Of a DNA stretch of 25,304 nt, positions 1 through 8,015 are shown piece after piece (the first letter of the stretch is position 1; every line of letters starts with the position of its first letter). The position numbers and the translations under genes were made by a program. The stretch is from Penaeus vannamei (taxonomy: Eukaryota > Arthropoda > Malacostraca > Decapoda > Penaeidae): contig NC_091569.1 of the NCBI RefSeq assembly GCF_042767895.1, positions 38,379,645-38,404,948 on the forward strand, given 5' to 3'. A model generated the notes under the pieces. It did not search any database, was not told the DNA's origin, and saw only the letters and a program-made list of their open reading frames with translations.

Positions 1-183
1 TGTTAATCTCTCTCTGGGAGATTTATCCCGTCCTCTCCAAGTCCCCCCCTAAATGGCGGTCCTATTCGCCCTCCGAAAGGACCGGCAAAACACCCGAACT
101 CTTCAATAGTTTCCATTTTCTTCCTCCTCCCTCCTCCTCCTCCTCTTCTCCTTTACTTCACATTCTTTCTTTATCGCTCTTCT
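1..183. other. Low-copy leader segment
   Basis: The first 120 bases are non-repetitive, mixed in base composition and contain several CpG dinucleotides. They pass into CT/CCT-rich sequence from about 121. I see no open frame with a plausible start, no splice pair and no RNA-gene motif. Confidence 0.5.
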
Positions 184-430
184 ATGGCCTCTTTCCCCCA
201 GCACCTTCCTCCTCCTCCTCTTTACTTCACATCCTTCCTTTACAACCGTCCATATACCCCACCCATTCTCTCCCACACACTCTCCTCTCCCTACCTCTCT
301 CCTCCTCCTCCTCCTCCTCCTCCTCCTCCTCCTCCTCCTCCTCCTCCTCCTCCTCCTCCTCCTCCTCGTCTCTCTCTTCCCCTATCCCATCTCCCGCGAG
401 TAAAACCGCCCAGCCTCCTCACGCCCTCGC
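121..430. repeat. Polypyrimidine tract with (CCT)22 microsatellite
   Basis: An uninterrupted run of 22 CCT triplets occupies 301-366 inside a longer pyrimidine-rich tract. An open frame crosses it and would encode a proline run, but its flanks show no coding character and the frame is open only because CCT contains no stop. The complementary strand is (AGG)n, which can form triplex or quadruplex-like structures. Confidence 0.9.
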
Positions 431-627
431 ATTCTCCCGCCCGGAGGAGCTGACGACTCACTTCGCCCGGGCTGGAATTCTATGGAAATGACGACGCTCT
501 CGCCCGGACGCAATCAATATGTAGGCGGAGGCCATCACTCGCCCGTGCTGCCCTTGGTGCTCGGGGTCCCAAACACCTTAGTCCGGAGGAGGTTCGCACG
601 CGGGGTATTTTCATCTGTAGTGACGCA
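431..627. other. CpG-containing unique island
   Basis: About 190 bases of non-repetitive, GC-rich sequence with many CpGs, lying between a pyrimidine tract on the left and a G-rich purine tandem repeat on the right. A 79-codon frame on the plus strand starts at the ATG at 482 but runs into the G-rich repeat and resembles no family I know. The island could be a promoter or untranslated exon; that is inference from composition and context only. Confidence 0.35.
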
Positions 628-635
628 TTTAAAAG
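628..635 (+). promoter_or_regulatory. TATA-like box at island/purine-tract boundary
   Basis: TTTAAAAG lies a few bases after a TGACGCA motif, which is CRE/AP-1-like, and directly before the G-rich tandem repeat. The position at the exact edge of the purine tract parallels a better TATA box at 14213. No initiator or transcript is visible, so this is a weak call. Confidence 0.2.
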
Positions 636-730
636 GGAGGGGGGAATATAGCCCTTACGGGGGGAGGGGGAGGGAGGGGAATATAGCCCTTACGGGGGGA
701 GGGGGAGGGAGGGGAATATAGCCCTTACGG
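635..730 (+). repeat. 35-bp tandem repeat with G-quadruplex motifs
   Basis: The block AATATAGCCCTTACGG occurs at 645, 680 and 715, giving an exact period of 35 bp. The linker between blocks is four runs of three to six G separated by single A residues (659-679 and 694-714). Four G-runs with one-base loops is the classic arrangement for a very stable parallel quadruplex. The third copy ends in unique sequence at about 731. Confidence 0.9.
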
Positions 731-789
731 TCCTCGCCAGGGGGAGGACGATAGCATGGGAGATAGAAATTTACAAGGAAGTTTTCTAA
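731..789. other. Short unique spacer
   Basis: A non-repetitive spacer between the 35-bp tandem repeat and the C-rich tract. Nothing recognisable. Confidence 0.4.
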
Positions 790-1290
790 ACCAATACGGG
801 TCTTCTCTTCGTCCTTACTCTCCTACCCTCCCTCCCTTCTCTTCCCTCTTCCCCTCCTCCCTCCCTCCCCCGCCGAATTTCGACCCCCAACCCCCTCCTC
901 TTCCCTCCCGCCGCATTTCGCCCCCCAAACCCCCTTCCCTCCCTCCCCCCTCCCTCTCCCCACCCCAACCACCCTCCCCCCTCCTCTTCCCCTCCCCCCT
1001 TCCTTCGACCCCCAACCCCCTTCCCCCCCTCTCCCCACCCCACCCCCCAAACCCCCTCCTCCCTCCTCTTCCCCCTCTCCCCCCTCCCCGCCGCATTTCG
1101 ACCCCCAACCCCTTTCCCCCTCCTCTTCCCCCCCCAAACCCACCCTCCACCCCCCCCACCCAAACCCACAACAACCCTCCCTCCCCTCTCCCCACCCCAT
1201 CCCCCCCCGCCGCATTTTTCCCCTAATTCCATCCCCCTCCTCTTCCCCCCCCCCAACCCACCCTCCACCTAACCCCTGCCGCATTTCAAC
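790..1290. repeat. C-rich polypyrimidine tract with a recurring CCGCATTTC motif
   Basis: Mostly C and CT runs, punctuated by a degenerate motif, GCCGCATTTCGACCCCCAAC, near 872, 911, 1091, 1209 and 1278. A decayed form that keeps only the CGACCCCCAACCCC part lies near 1006. The spacing is irregular, so this is an expanded interspersed motif rather than a clean tandem array. The minus strand is rich in G-runs and could form quadruplexes, and the plus strand could form i-motifs. Open frames across it (proline-rich on plus, glycine-rich on minus) are artefacts of composition. Confidence 0.85.
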
Positions 1291-1372
1291 CTGGGCGGCT
1301 GTAAATTCCGTGACAGGAGGAAGAACCCCCATGATTGGTCGTTCCTCTCGCCGGTTCTTCCTCGGATAGCAA
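1285..1372. other. Unique island with inverted CCAAT box
   Basis: About 85 bases of non-repetitive sequence between a pyrimidine tract on the left and a purine tract on the right. It contains GATTGG (1333-1338), the reverse complement of a CCAAT box. No reading frame or splice pair can be supported. It may be a small regulatory element; only the sequence context suggests so. Confidence 0.3.
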
Positions 1373-1672
1373 AGGAGGACGACGAAGGAGAGGAGGGGGG
1401 GAGGGAAGGAGGGGAAGGAAAGGGGGGTGGTGGAGAGAGGGGGAAGGAAAGGGGGAGGGGGAGGACGACGAAGGAGAGGAGGAGGGGAGGAAGAGGGGAA
1501 GGAAAGGGGGGGTGGAGAGAGGGGAAGGAAAGGAGGGGGAGGGGGAGAGAGAGGGTAAGGGGGGTTCGCATACCGTTAGATTCACCGTTGGAATTTTCAC
1601 CTCCAAGGAAACAACGGGGGAGGGGGGTGGGGAAGGAGGAAGGAGGGGGTGGTAGGGGGACGTGGCTGAGAG
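1373..1672 (+). repeat. G-rich polypurine tract
   Basis: An imperfect minisatellite of GGGGGAGGGGAAGGAAAGG-like units with an embedded duplicated GACGACGAAGGAGAGGAGG block (about 1379 and 1467). A short low-copy patch occurs at about 1565-1610. Open frames across it, including the 106-codon plus-strand frame from 1335, encode Gly/Arg/Glu low-complexity sequence and are not credible genes. Confidence 0.85.
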
Positions 1673-1843
1673 ACGGGCGGGAAGCTGGATCCGCTGTGGA
1701 ATTCCCGGGAATATCGCTCACGCCCATGAATAATAGGACAGTACAGGCTTCGGCGCTATTTCGAGGGTGGGGGAGAGGTAGGGAGGGGAGGGGATGGGGC
1801 GGGGATTCGGTTAATTATATTGGGTGATTGTTGTTTACTTTCC
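1673..1843. other. Unique island with STAT-like palindrome
   Basis: A mainly unique segment containing the 12-bp perfect palindrome ATTCCCGGGAAT (1701-1712), whose core TTC-N4-GAA matches the general form of STAT-family sites. A G-rich patch follows at 1768-1805. No credible gene is present. Confidence 0.3.
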
Positions 1844-2035
1844 TCTTCTCTTCTCGCTCTATCTTGCTCACTCTCTTTCTCTCTCGCTCTCTCTTCTTCT
1901 TTCTTCTCTCTCTTTCTCTCTCTCTATTTCTCTCTCTCTCTCCTTTCTCTCTCTCCTTTCTCTCTCTCTCCTTTCTCTCTTTCCTCTCTCTCCTCTCTCT
2001 CTTTCCTCTCTCTCCTCTCTCTCACTCTCTTGATT
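1844..2035. repeat. CT/CTTT pyrimidine microsatellite
   Basis: Imperfect (CT)n and CTCTTTC repeats. Three frames on the plus strand and one on the minus strand stay open across it because the repeat lacks stop codons. They encode Leu/Ser or Arg/Glu runs and are not genes. Confidence 0.95.
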
Positions 2036-2476
2036 TTTTTTGTATTTTGTATTTGTTAATTGGTTTGCAATTTCCATGGCATAAATTCCTGGTATGTGTG
2101 CAGAGGGCGCGAATATAACTTCTGTTGTTGTTGTTCTTGTTTTCTTACACATCGCGCAAATATACAGATATATACACACATACGCAATATACAAATGCAC
2201 GGAAATACTTACAAAGACAGCCATTATTATCATTATCATAATCATTACCATTATTATCATTATTATCAATAATTTTGTTATCATCATATCACCACCATTA
2301 CTGTTATTGTTATTAATATCAATAACATTGTTGAAGCCTCATTAAGATGTCATTTTCATATTGTTTATCATCATTACCCAAAGATTATTATCATCATTAT
2401 AATTAATGTTGCCAATTAAAAAAAAAAAAAGTCTAAAAGCGTCTTCCCATTAAAAAATATATATATTTGCGACATC
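2036..2476. repeat. Spacer followed by ATT/ATC trinucleotide repeat
   Basis: From 2036 to about 2215 the sequence is AT-rich and non-repetitive, with a GAGGGCGC core at 2103-2110. From about 2221 to 2400 it becomes an imperfect ATT/ATC microsatellite. A poly-A run lies near 2420 and a short (AT)n at 2455-2467. No gene is seen. Confidence 0.75.
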
Positions 2477-2586
2477 TCACAGCTCAATCCATGAATTTGC
2501 GTTTGAAAGATGCGGGCGAACGTTTCCTTGGGTCTCAAAACGTTTGCTAATAACGTTGGTCGGGAAAAGTTTGATCGGCGGAACAG
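2477..2586 (-). CDS. Candidate terminal exon, unknown protein
   Basis: On the minus strand a pyrimidine-rich stretch ending in TTTCCAACAG (AG at 2588-2587) is a good 3' splice acceptor. It is followed by about 36 open codons of mixed, non-repetitive composition ending in TGA at 2479-2477. The peptide includes VPPIKLFPTN, NVRPHL and NSWIEL. An open stretch of this length arises by chance fairly often, so the support is the acceptor plus the contrast with surrounding repeats. The final codons also contain GTGAGA, which could be a donor instead of a stop. I recognise no family. No partner exon is visible to the right because the (TC)n array begins at once. Confidence 0.2.
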
Positions 2587-2624
2587 CTGTTGGAAATGAG
2601 AGGAAATGCTTTGGGGGTGGACGA

Positions 2625-2625
2625 T

Positions 2626-2685
<60 letters not shown>

Positions 2686-2750
2686 TTCTCTCTTTCACTC
2701 ACTCACTCTCTCTCTCTCTTTCTCTCTTTCTCTCTTTCTCTCTTTCTCTC

Positions 2751-2826
<76 letters not shown>

Positions 2827-2858
2827 CCACCCCTCTCTCTCTCTCTTCTTCCTCTCTT

Positions 2859-2943
<85 letters not shown>

Positions 2944-2990
2944 CCTCTCGCTCCTCTCCCTCCCTCCCTCCCTCCCTCCCTCCGTCCCTC
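2625..2990. repeat. Long (TC)n microsatellite with TTTC, TCAC and CCCT variants
   Basis: About 365 bases of nearly pure pyrimidine: (TC)n with TTTC variants, a CACT interruption near 2697, CCTCCCACCCC interruptions near 2822, and a (CCCT)n end at 2940-2990. Long mirror-symmetric homopurine-homopyrimidine tracts like this can form H-DNA. The 142-169 codon serine/leucine frames across it are artefacts. Confidence 0.95.
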
Positions 2991-3118
2991 TCTCGACGGG
3001 AAAACTTTTTTTTTTTAAATGGCTTTGCTATGTTGATGTCGAATTGCTATTAAAGTTTTGATCCGGATATGCATCTGTACTGGGTATTACGTAAAGTACT
3101 AGCTAATGACTGCACTAA
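2991..3118. other. AT-rich spacer
   Basis: Non-repetitive AT-rich sequence apart from one T-run. Nothing recognisable. Confidence 0.4.
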
Positions 3119-3535
3119 TCATGATGATAATGATTGTTGGAATTATCAATGATGATAGAAAAAGGGAGGAAAATACTGGTAAGCAATGATAATAGTAGTA
3201 ATGATTATAGATTAATGATAAAAAGAGTGATGATGATTATAATGATAGTTGTAGTAATGATCTTATTTATGATAAAGATAGTAATGATAACAATAACGGT
3301 ATTATCATCATCATCATTGTTGTTATTATCCTTTTTACTATTATTATCTTAATTATCATTATCATTATTATCATCATCATTGATGTTGCAATTATTATCA
3401 TTAATATTATCATTATTAGTAGTACCATTATTGCTTTTATTATCATCACCATTATCATCATTATCATTATCACTATCACCATTATTATTAATAACGATAA
3501 TAACGATTATCATAATGATAATCCCGATATCATTT
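3119..3535. repeat. GAT/AAT block switching to ATC/ATT block
   Basis: From 3119 to about 3297 the plus strand is rich in GAT and AAT units. From about 3300 to 3535 it is rich in the complementary ATC and ATT. The two halves form one large imperfect inverted repeat able to fold back. Methionine/isoleucine-rich frames on both strands are repeat artefacts. Confidence 0.85.
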
Positions 3536-3900
3536 CCTTTCATCTATGAATTTATTTCCAGTATCTTTTTTTTGCTGTTGTTGTATTCCATGGATCGTAG
3601 CTTACTGTCCATTTCAACCGAGGGCGCATAACGAAAAAAAAAAATCATTCAGTAATAAAAATCCGAGTATTTTTTTTTTTTTTTTTTTTGGGGGGGGGGG
3701 GTCAGAACCACGCAGCCGTTGTATTACCGAAATTCCAAAGTAAATTTAGAAAAAAATGAATAAATGAGAATATAAAGGAAAGAAAAAAAACAGTGCCCAA
3801 GCAGTATGACAGGTTATGGAGAGGGTGAAAAAAGAGATAAAAAAAAATAAAAAAACGAAAGAAAAAAAAATTTAAAAAGAAAATATCAGCCCAGGACTTA
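3536..3900. other. A/T-homopolymer-rich spacer with T20-G12 run
   Basis: Mostly A-rich sequence with many short poly-A runs. A run of about 20 T followed directly by about 12 G occupies 3670-3701. A GAGGGCGC core is present at 3620-3627. No gene is seen. Read on the minus strand, the C-run followed by a poly-A run resembles a retroposon tail, but no retroposon body can be identified. Confidence 0.5.
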
Positions 3901-4105
3901 AGTTTACCTTCATTGCAAATGTGTGTCGAACGTTTGAAACCTTTAAGGAAAATATGCCTTCAGTGTTTCTCTCGCCGGATTTGTCCTGAAAATACGTTTC
4001 TGTTCCTAAATTCATGAAAATCGGGAGACTTGTCTTGACAAAGTTACTGTGCGCGGGAGACTTGTTGTATTTACATTGATATTTCCAGAAAGCTGCTAGA
4101 CGGGG
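3901..4105. other. Low-copy segment before minisatellite
   Basis: Non-repetitive apart from the word CGGGAGACTTGT, which occurs twice (about 4022 and 4056, the second as GCGGGAGACTTGT). No open frame or RNA gene can be supported. Confidence 0.4.
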
Positions 4106-4860
4106 CTGTAAAACCCGCTACTTCTTTTCCCGCTACACAAAAGGACTTTAAAAAACACTCCTTATTTTCCCGCTACAAAAAAGGACTTTAAAACCCGCTA
4201 CTTCTTTTTTCCCCGCTCCAAAAAAGGACTTTAAATACCACTCCTTATTTTCCCGCTCCAAGAAAGACTTTAAAATCCGCTGCTTCTTTTTCCACTACAA
4301 AAAAGGACTTTAATAAACACACCTTATTTTCCCGCTACAAAAAAGGACTTTAAAACCCGCTACTTCTTTTTCCGCTAAAAAAGGCTTTAAAAAGGCTAAA
4401 AAAAGACTTTAAATACCACTTCTTATTTCCCCGCTACAAAAAAGGGACTTTAAAACCCGCTGCTTCTTTTTCTGCTACAAAAAAAGGACTTAAAAAAAAC
4501 GATTCTTTTATTCCCGCTCATAAAAAGGACTTCAAAAACCGCTACATATCAGAAAAAGGGACTTTAAAAACCGTTTCTTATTTTCCCGCTACAAAAAAGG
4601 ACTTTAAAAACCGCTCCTTATTTTCCCGCTCCAAAAAAAGGACTAAAAACCGCTTCTTTTATTCCCACTAAATAAGGACTTCAAAAAAAAAAAAAAAAAA
4701 ACACTTCATATTTTCCTGTTCAGCAAAGGACTTTCAAAACCGCTCCTTATTTCCCCACTTAAAAAGGGACTTTAAAGAAACAGTTCCTTATATTCCTGCT
4801 CAAAAATTACTAAAAACCGCTCCTTATATTCCCGCCCAAAAATAAATAAAAAAGATAATA
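4106..4860 (+). repeat. 40-bp minisatellite with alternating unit types
   Basis: The core GGACTTT recurs near 4143, 4183, 4226, 4265, 4305 and 4345, giving a period of 39-43 bp and about 18 copies overall. In the left half two unit types alternate, one ending CCCGCTACTTCTTTTT and the other ACACTCCTTATTTT, so the effective period there is about 80 bp. The right half is more degenerate and carries hybrid ends such as CCGCTCCTTATTTT. Each unit pairs an AAAAAGGA segment with a downstream TCCTTATTTT, so single units can form hairpins. No frame stays open. Confidence 0.9.
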
Positions 4861-4983
4861 AAGTAAAATAATAATAAAACTGCTTCTTATATCCTCGCTC
4901 ATAAAAATGTAACTCAAAATATCTCGATCTAGCGGGAAAATCGCTAAAAATGGCAACACTGGGTATTTACGGTACCTTAATGG
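4861..4983. other. Low-copy linker between minisatellites
   Basis: An A-rich stretch followed by unique sequence containing CTAAAAATGGCAACACTGGG near 4942. No gene seen. Confidence 0.4.
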
Positions 4984-5235
4984 TCTGAGGGATGAACGGC
5001 TGTGCTTATGAACGGGTGTGTTCCTGAACTGATGTGCTAATGAACGGCTGTGATTATAAACGGATGTTTTTATCTGAACGGCTGTTTTTTTCTGAACGGA
5101 TGTGCTTATGAACGGCTTTTTTCTGAACGACTGTGCTAATGAACGTTTTTTTTCTGAACGACTGTGCTAATGAACGGCTGTGCTTATGAACGGCTTTCTT
5201 CTGAACGGATGTGCTTATGAATGGCTGTGTTATGT
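4984..5235 (+). repeat. 16-bp minisatellite, consensus TGAACGGCTGTGCTTA
   Basis: TGAACGG or close variants begin at 4993, 5009, 5025 and 5041, fixing a 16-bp period. Roughly 14 copies follow with indels; T-runs replace the TGTGCTTA half in several copies. Frames crossing it are short and not credible. Confidence 0.9.
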
Positions 5236-5362
5236 TTGTGGGAAGAGGGATGGGGAGTTTGTGTGTATATTTAGTTACACTTTTTATGAAATTGATGTGC
5301 TTATGAATGGCTGTGTTATTTGTTTTTTGGGATGGGAGTTTGTGTGTATGTGTTTTTTTTTT
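5206..5362 (+). repeat. Two-copy tandem duplication of about 85 bp
   Basis: The string GATGTGCTTATGAATGGCTG occurs at about 5207 and again at about 5293. Both copies are followed by a related G/T-rich stretch ending in GGGAGTTTGTGTGTAT. The last unit of the 16-bp minisatellite was therefore duplicated together with its downstream flank. Confidence 0.75.
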
Positions 5363-5504
5363 TGTTTTTTCGTATGATTGTTGTTTTGGTGTTTTTTTGT
5401 TTTTAGTATGTGTGTGTGTTTATGATGGTTGTGGGCTATGTGTTTTTTGATACGTGTGGGTTGATATGTTTGTGTGTTTGTGTTTGTGTTTGTATTTGTG
5501 TGTT

Positions 5505-5545
<41 letters not shown>

Positions 5546-5560
5546 TCGTATCTGTGTCAT
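5363..5560. repeat. GT-rich and (TG)n microsatellite
   Basis: T-rich and GT-rich sequence culminating in a (GT)n run at about 5507-5536. The plus-strand frame of 71 codons (5410-5625) is a Cys/Val artefact of TGTGTG. Confidence 0.85.
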
Positions 5561-5768
5561 ACTGTCTGTTCACGTTACGTGTCTGTGTACATACCGCATA
5601 CATACATACAAAAATAAATAAATAAATGAAATAATGAAAGCCCGGCTGAACAAACCGAAGGCTTTAAATAAATCAAGACTTAACACAGATCGGAGGAAGG
5701 AGAGGAGGAGGAGGAGGGGGTGAAGGAGGGGGTGGGTGGAAGGCGGAGAGAAAGCGAAATCCATCAAG
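5561..5768. repeat. Stem-loop, AATA repeat and short purine tract
   Basis: Includes short CATA and AAAT microsatellites. A stem-loop at 5637-5665 pairs AAAGCC with GGCTTT and CGG with CCG around a 9-base loop and an AA bulge. A GA/GGA purine tract lies at 5690-5757. No gene or terminator function can be assigned. Confidence 0.5.
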
Positions 5769-6150
5769 TGAAATGGGCGTGAGAATAGAGGTCATTCCAC
5801 ACGTAACATCAGTATAGCACTTTCCTCCCTCTTCATTCACTACAAACACTGGTCCTCCCCTTTCTGCTGAAGAACAACATGATCATTTCGCCTGATTTTC
5901 ACATTTCACTTCATCATTCTCATTTCTTTTTCTTTTCTTTTTCTTTTTTTCTGATTTTTTTGCCTCAATTCACCAACGGGAAAGATAGAAAAAAAGAGAG
6001 AATATAGTACATATGGAGATACATTGCACTGGAGTTGCAACTAGGATTGCTAACCTGCACCGGACTCACATTCCCGCTAACTAGGAAAGGGCATTGGATA
6101 TCCTTCGCCCAGATCCTGCCAATTGATCCTACACCCGCGGACTTATTCCT
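5769..6150. other. Low-copy segment, possible dispersed-repeat piece
   Basis: A non-repetitive stretch. The minus strand stays open for 72 codons (6183-5965) with mixed composition, including GRIWAKDIQCPFLVSGNV and PSCNSSAMYLH. The assigned start is not an ATG in a good context, and no splice sites or family can be recognised. It may be a fragment of an old dispersed element or chance. Confidence 0.25.
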
Positions 6151-6562
6151 GAGGGAACTTGGGCCGAGTGAGGAGAGGAACAACTTGAGCCGAGAGGAGA
6201 GAGGACTAACTTAGCAGAGAGAGGAGAGAGGACTGACTTTGCAGAGAGAGGAGAGAGGACCAACTTGGACAAAGAGGAAAGAGGAGTAACTTGGGCAGAG
6301 AGAGGAGAGAGGGCTAACTTAAGCAGAGAGGAGAGAGGCCTGACTTAGCAGAGAGAGGACTAACTTGAGCCGAGAGGACTAACTTAGCAGAGAGAGGAGA
6401 GAGGACATCTTGGGCCGAGACAGGATAGTAACAACTTGGGCAGAGAGACAAGAGGACTAACTTAAACAAAGAGGAGAGAGGACAGGACTAACTTGGGCAG
6501 AGAGGACCAACTTGGGCAAAGAGGAAAAGAGGACTAATTTGGCCCGCGAGAGAGAGAGAGAA
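6151..6562 (+). repeat. 28-34-bp minisatellite, core AACTTGGGCAGAGAGAGGAG
   Basis: AACTT followed by G-rich GCAGAGAGAGGAGAGAGGACT is repeated about 14 times with variable length and substitutions (for example ACTTAGCAG, ACTTGAGCCG, ACTTGGGCCG). The last units degrade into (GA)n at about 6548. No coding frame. Confidence 0.9.
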
Positions 6563-6689
6563 GGCCAGCGAAATATACTACTAAGTAACGATCCCTGTTG
6601 CTTATGCATTGCTACAGAGAGTAAGAGACTCCAGCAAAAATACAATTGGGAAGAAAGTCTATCGTTTTTTGTGGATTGACCGCTGTCCT
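6563..6689. other. Unique spacer
   Basis: Short non-repetitive spacer. Nothing recognisable. Confidence 0.4.
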
Positions 6690-6935
6690 TCCCTAAACCC
6701 CCCACCCCCCCACCCCCCCACCCCACCACCACCACCAACACCGCCAAAAAAGAAGGAGAGAACAAAGACAGAAAAAACAAAATATAGATAGATGGAGATT
6801 TGCCCTATAGAAATAGGCTTCCCTACACCCCCCCCCCCACCACCACTACCAAAAAAGGAGAGAACAAAGACAGAAAAAAATATATATAGATAGATGGATA
6901 TTTGCCCTATAGAAATAGGCTTCTTTGATGTCCAG
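6690..6935 (+). repeat. Two-copy 102-bp tandem duplication with C-rich head
   Basis: TTTGCCCTATAGAAATAGGC recurs at intervals of 102 bases (starts 6800 and 6902). Each copy begins with a run of C and CCA units, then AAGGAGAGAACAAAGACAG, a TAGATAGATGGA patch, and an imperfect hairpin pairing GCC(C)TAT with ATAGGC. The copies are highly similar, so the duplication is probably young. Confidence 0.85.
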
Positions 6936-7031
6936 TAGATAAGAAAAGGAAGTGTGTTCTTTTGTATTAGGATTTTGATAATACAGTCGTGTCTGTAGTA
7001 TTAGGAGCAGCAGCATGAGAACGATAACTAT
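6936..7031. other. Unique spacer
   Basis: Non-repetitive AT-rich spacer. Nothing recognisable. Confidence 0.4.
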
Positions 7032-7206
7032 AAATCGTATCTATAAATCGTATTTTATCTTTTTTATCTCTATGACTATAGCTATTGTTAAATCGTATCT
7101 ATAAATCGTATTTTATCTTTTTTATCTCTATGACTATAGCTATCGTTAAATCGTATCTATAAATCGTATTTGTTTATATTTTTTATCTCTCTGACTATAG
7201 CTATCG
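7032..7206 (+). repeat. 58-bp tandem repeat, three copies
   Basis: AAATCGTATCTATAAATCGT starts at 7032, 7090 and 7148, an exact 58-bp period. The first two copies are nearly identical; the third diverges in its middle. Each contains the perfect palindrome ATAGCTAT. The AAATCGTAT word itself occurs twice per unit. Confidence 0.9.
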
Positions 7207-7272
7207 TAATTCTAATCAATATGCAGTTAAAATAAAAAAAAATCTTCCTCTTATCCTTCATCCCTTTTTTTC

Positions 7273-7772
7273 NNNNNNNNNNNNNNNNNNNNNNNNNNNN
7301 NNNNNNNNNNNNNNNNNNNNNNNNNNNNNNNNNNNNNNNNNNNNNNNNNNNNNNNNNNNNNNNNNNNNNNNNNNNNNNNNNNNNNNNNNNNNNNNNNNNN
7401 NNNNNNNNNNNNNNNNNNNNNNNNNNNNNNNNNNNNNNNNNNNNNNNNNNNNNNNNNNNNNNNNNNNNNNNNNNNNNNNNNNNNNNNNNNNNNNNNNNNN
7501 NNNNNNNNNNNNNNNNNNNNNNNNNNNNNNNNNNNNNNNNNNNNNNNNNNNNNNNNNNNNNNNNNNNNNNNNNNNNNNNNNNNNNNNNNNNNNNNNNNNN
7601 NNNNNNNNNNNNNNNNNNNNNNNNNNNNNNNNNNNNNNNNNNNNNNNNNNNNNNNNNNNNNNNNNNNNNNNNNNNNNNNNNNNNNNNNNNNNNNNNNNNN
7701 NNNNNNNNNNNNNNNNNNNNNNNNNNNNNNNNNNNNNNNNNNNNNNNNNNNNNNNNNNNNNNNNNNNNNNNN
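7273..7772. other. Assembly gap of 500 N
   Basis: Exactly 500 unknown bases, a round number usually used as a placeholder for a gap of unestimated length. The 235-codon minus-strand frame that crosses it is meaningless. Confidence 0.97.
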
Positions 7773-8015
7773 AGGAAAGCTGTTGCTGCCGTGTTTATAA
7801 GTAAAGAGCTTTCTGAACAGTGCATTAGGTTACGCCGCCTGGGAAAAGTCGGATCTCTAAACACTGGATCTGCTTATGATGTGGTTACGGCTGTGTTGTG
7901 GAAAAGGAAAAGAGGAAGAAGGAAGGAGGGAGGGAGGAAGAGAATGAAAGAGAGTTTAGGAAGGAATGAGGAAGGGAGGGAGGAAGAGAATGAAAGAGAG
8001 TTCAGGAAGGAATGA
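7773..8015 (+). CDS. Open frame entering from the gap, partial, unknown
   Basis: The plus frame is open from the first base after the gap. The first 43 or so codons are of mixed composition (for example AAVFISKELSEQCIRLRRLG and YDVVTAVLW). The frame then passes into a GA-rich repeat encoding Arg/Glu/Lys and stops at 8013-8015. The mixed part could be the end of an exon whose start lies in the gap, or chance. No splice donor is evident and I recognise no family. Confidence 0.15.
   Translation, partial: RKAVAAVFISKELSEQCIRLRRLGKVGSLNTGSAYDVVTAVLWKRKRGRRKEGGRKRMKESLGRNEEGREEENEREFRKE

Noticed and set aside
2544..3061. Three overlapping 142-169 codon serine/leucine frames
   Set aside because: All derive from the (TC)n array; three frames open at once shows that composition, not coding, is the cause.
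7157..7864. 235-codon minus-strand frame
   Set aside because: Most of its length is the 500-N gap, so its continuity is unknown.
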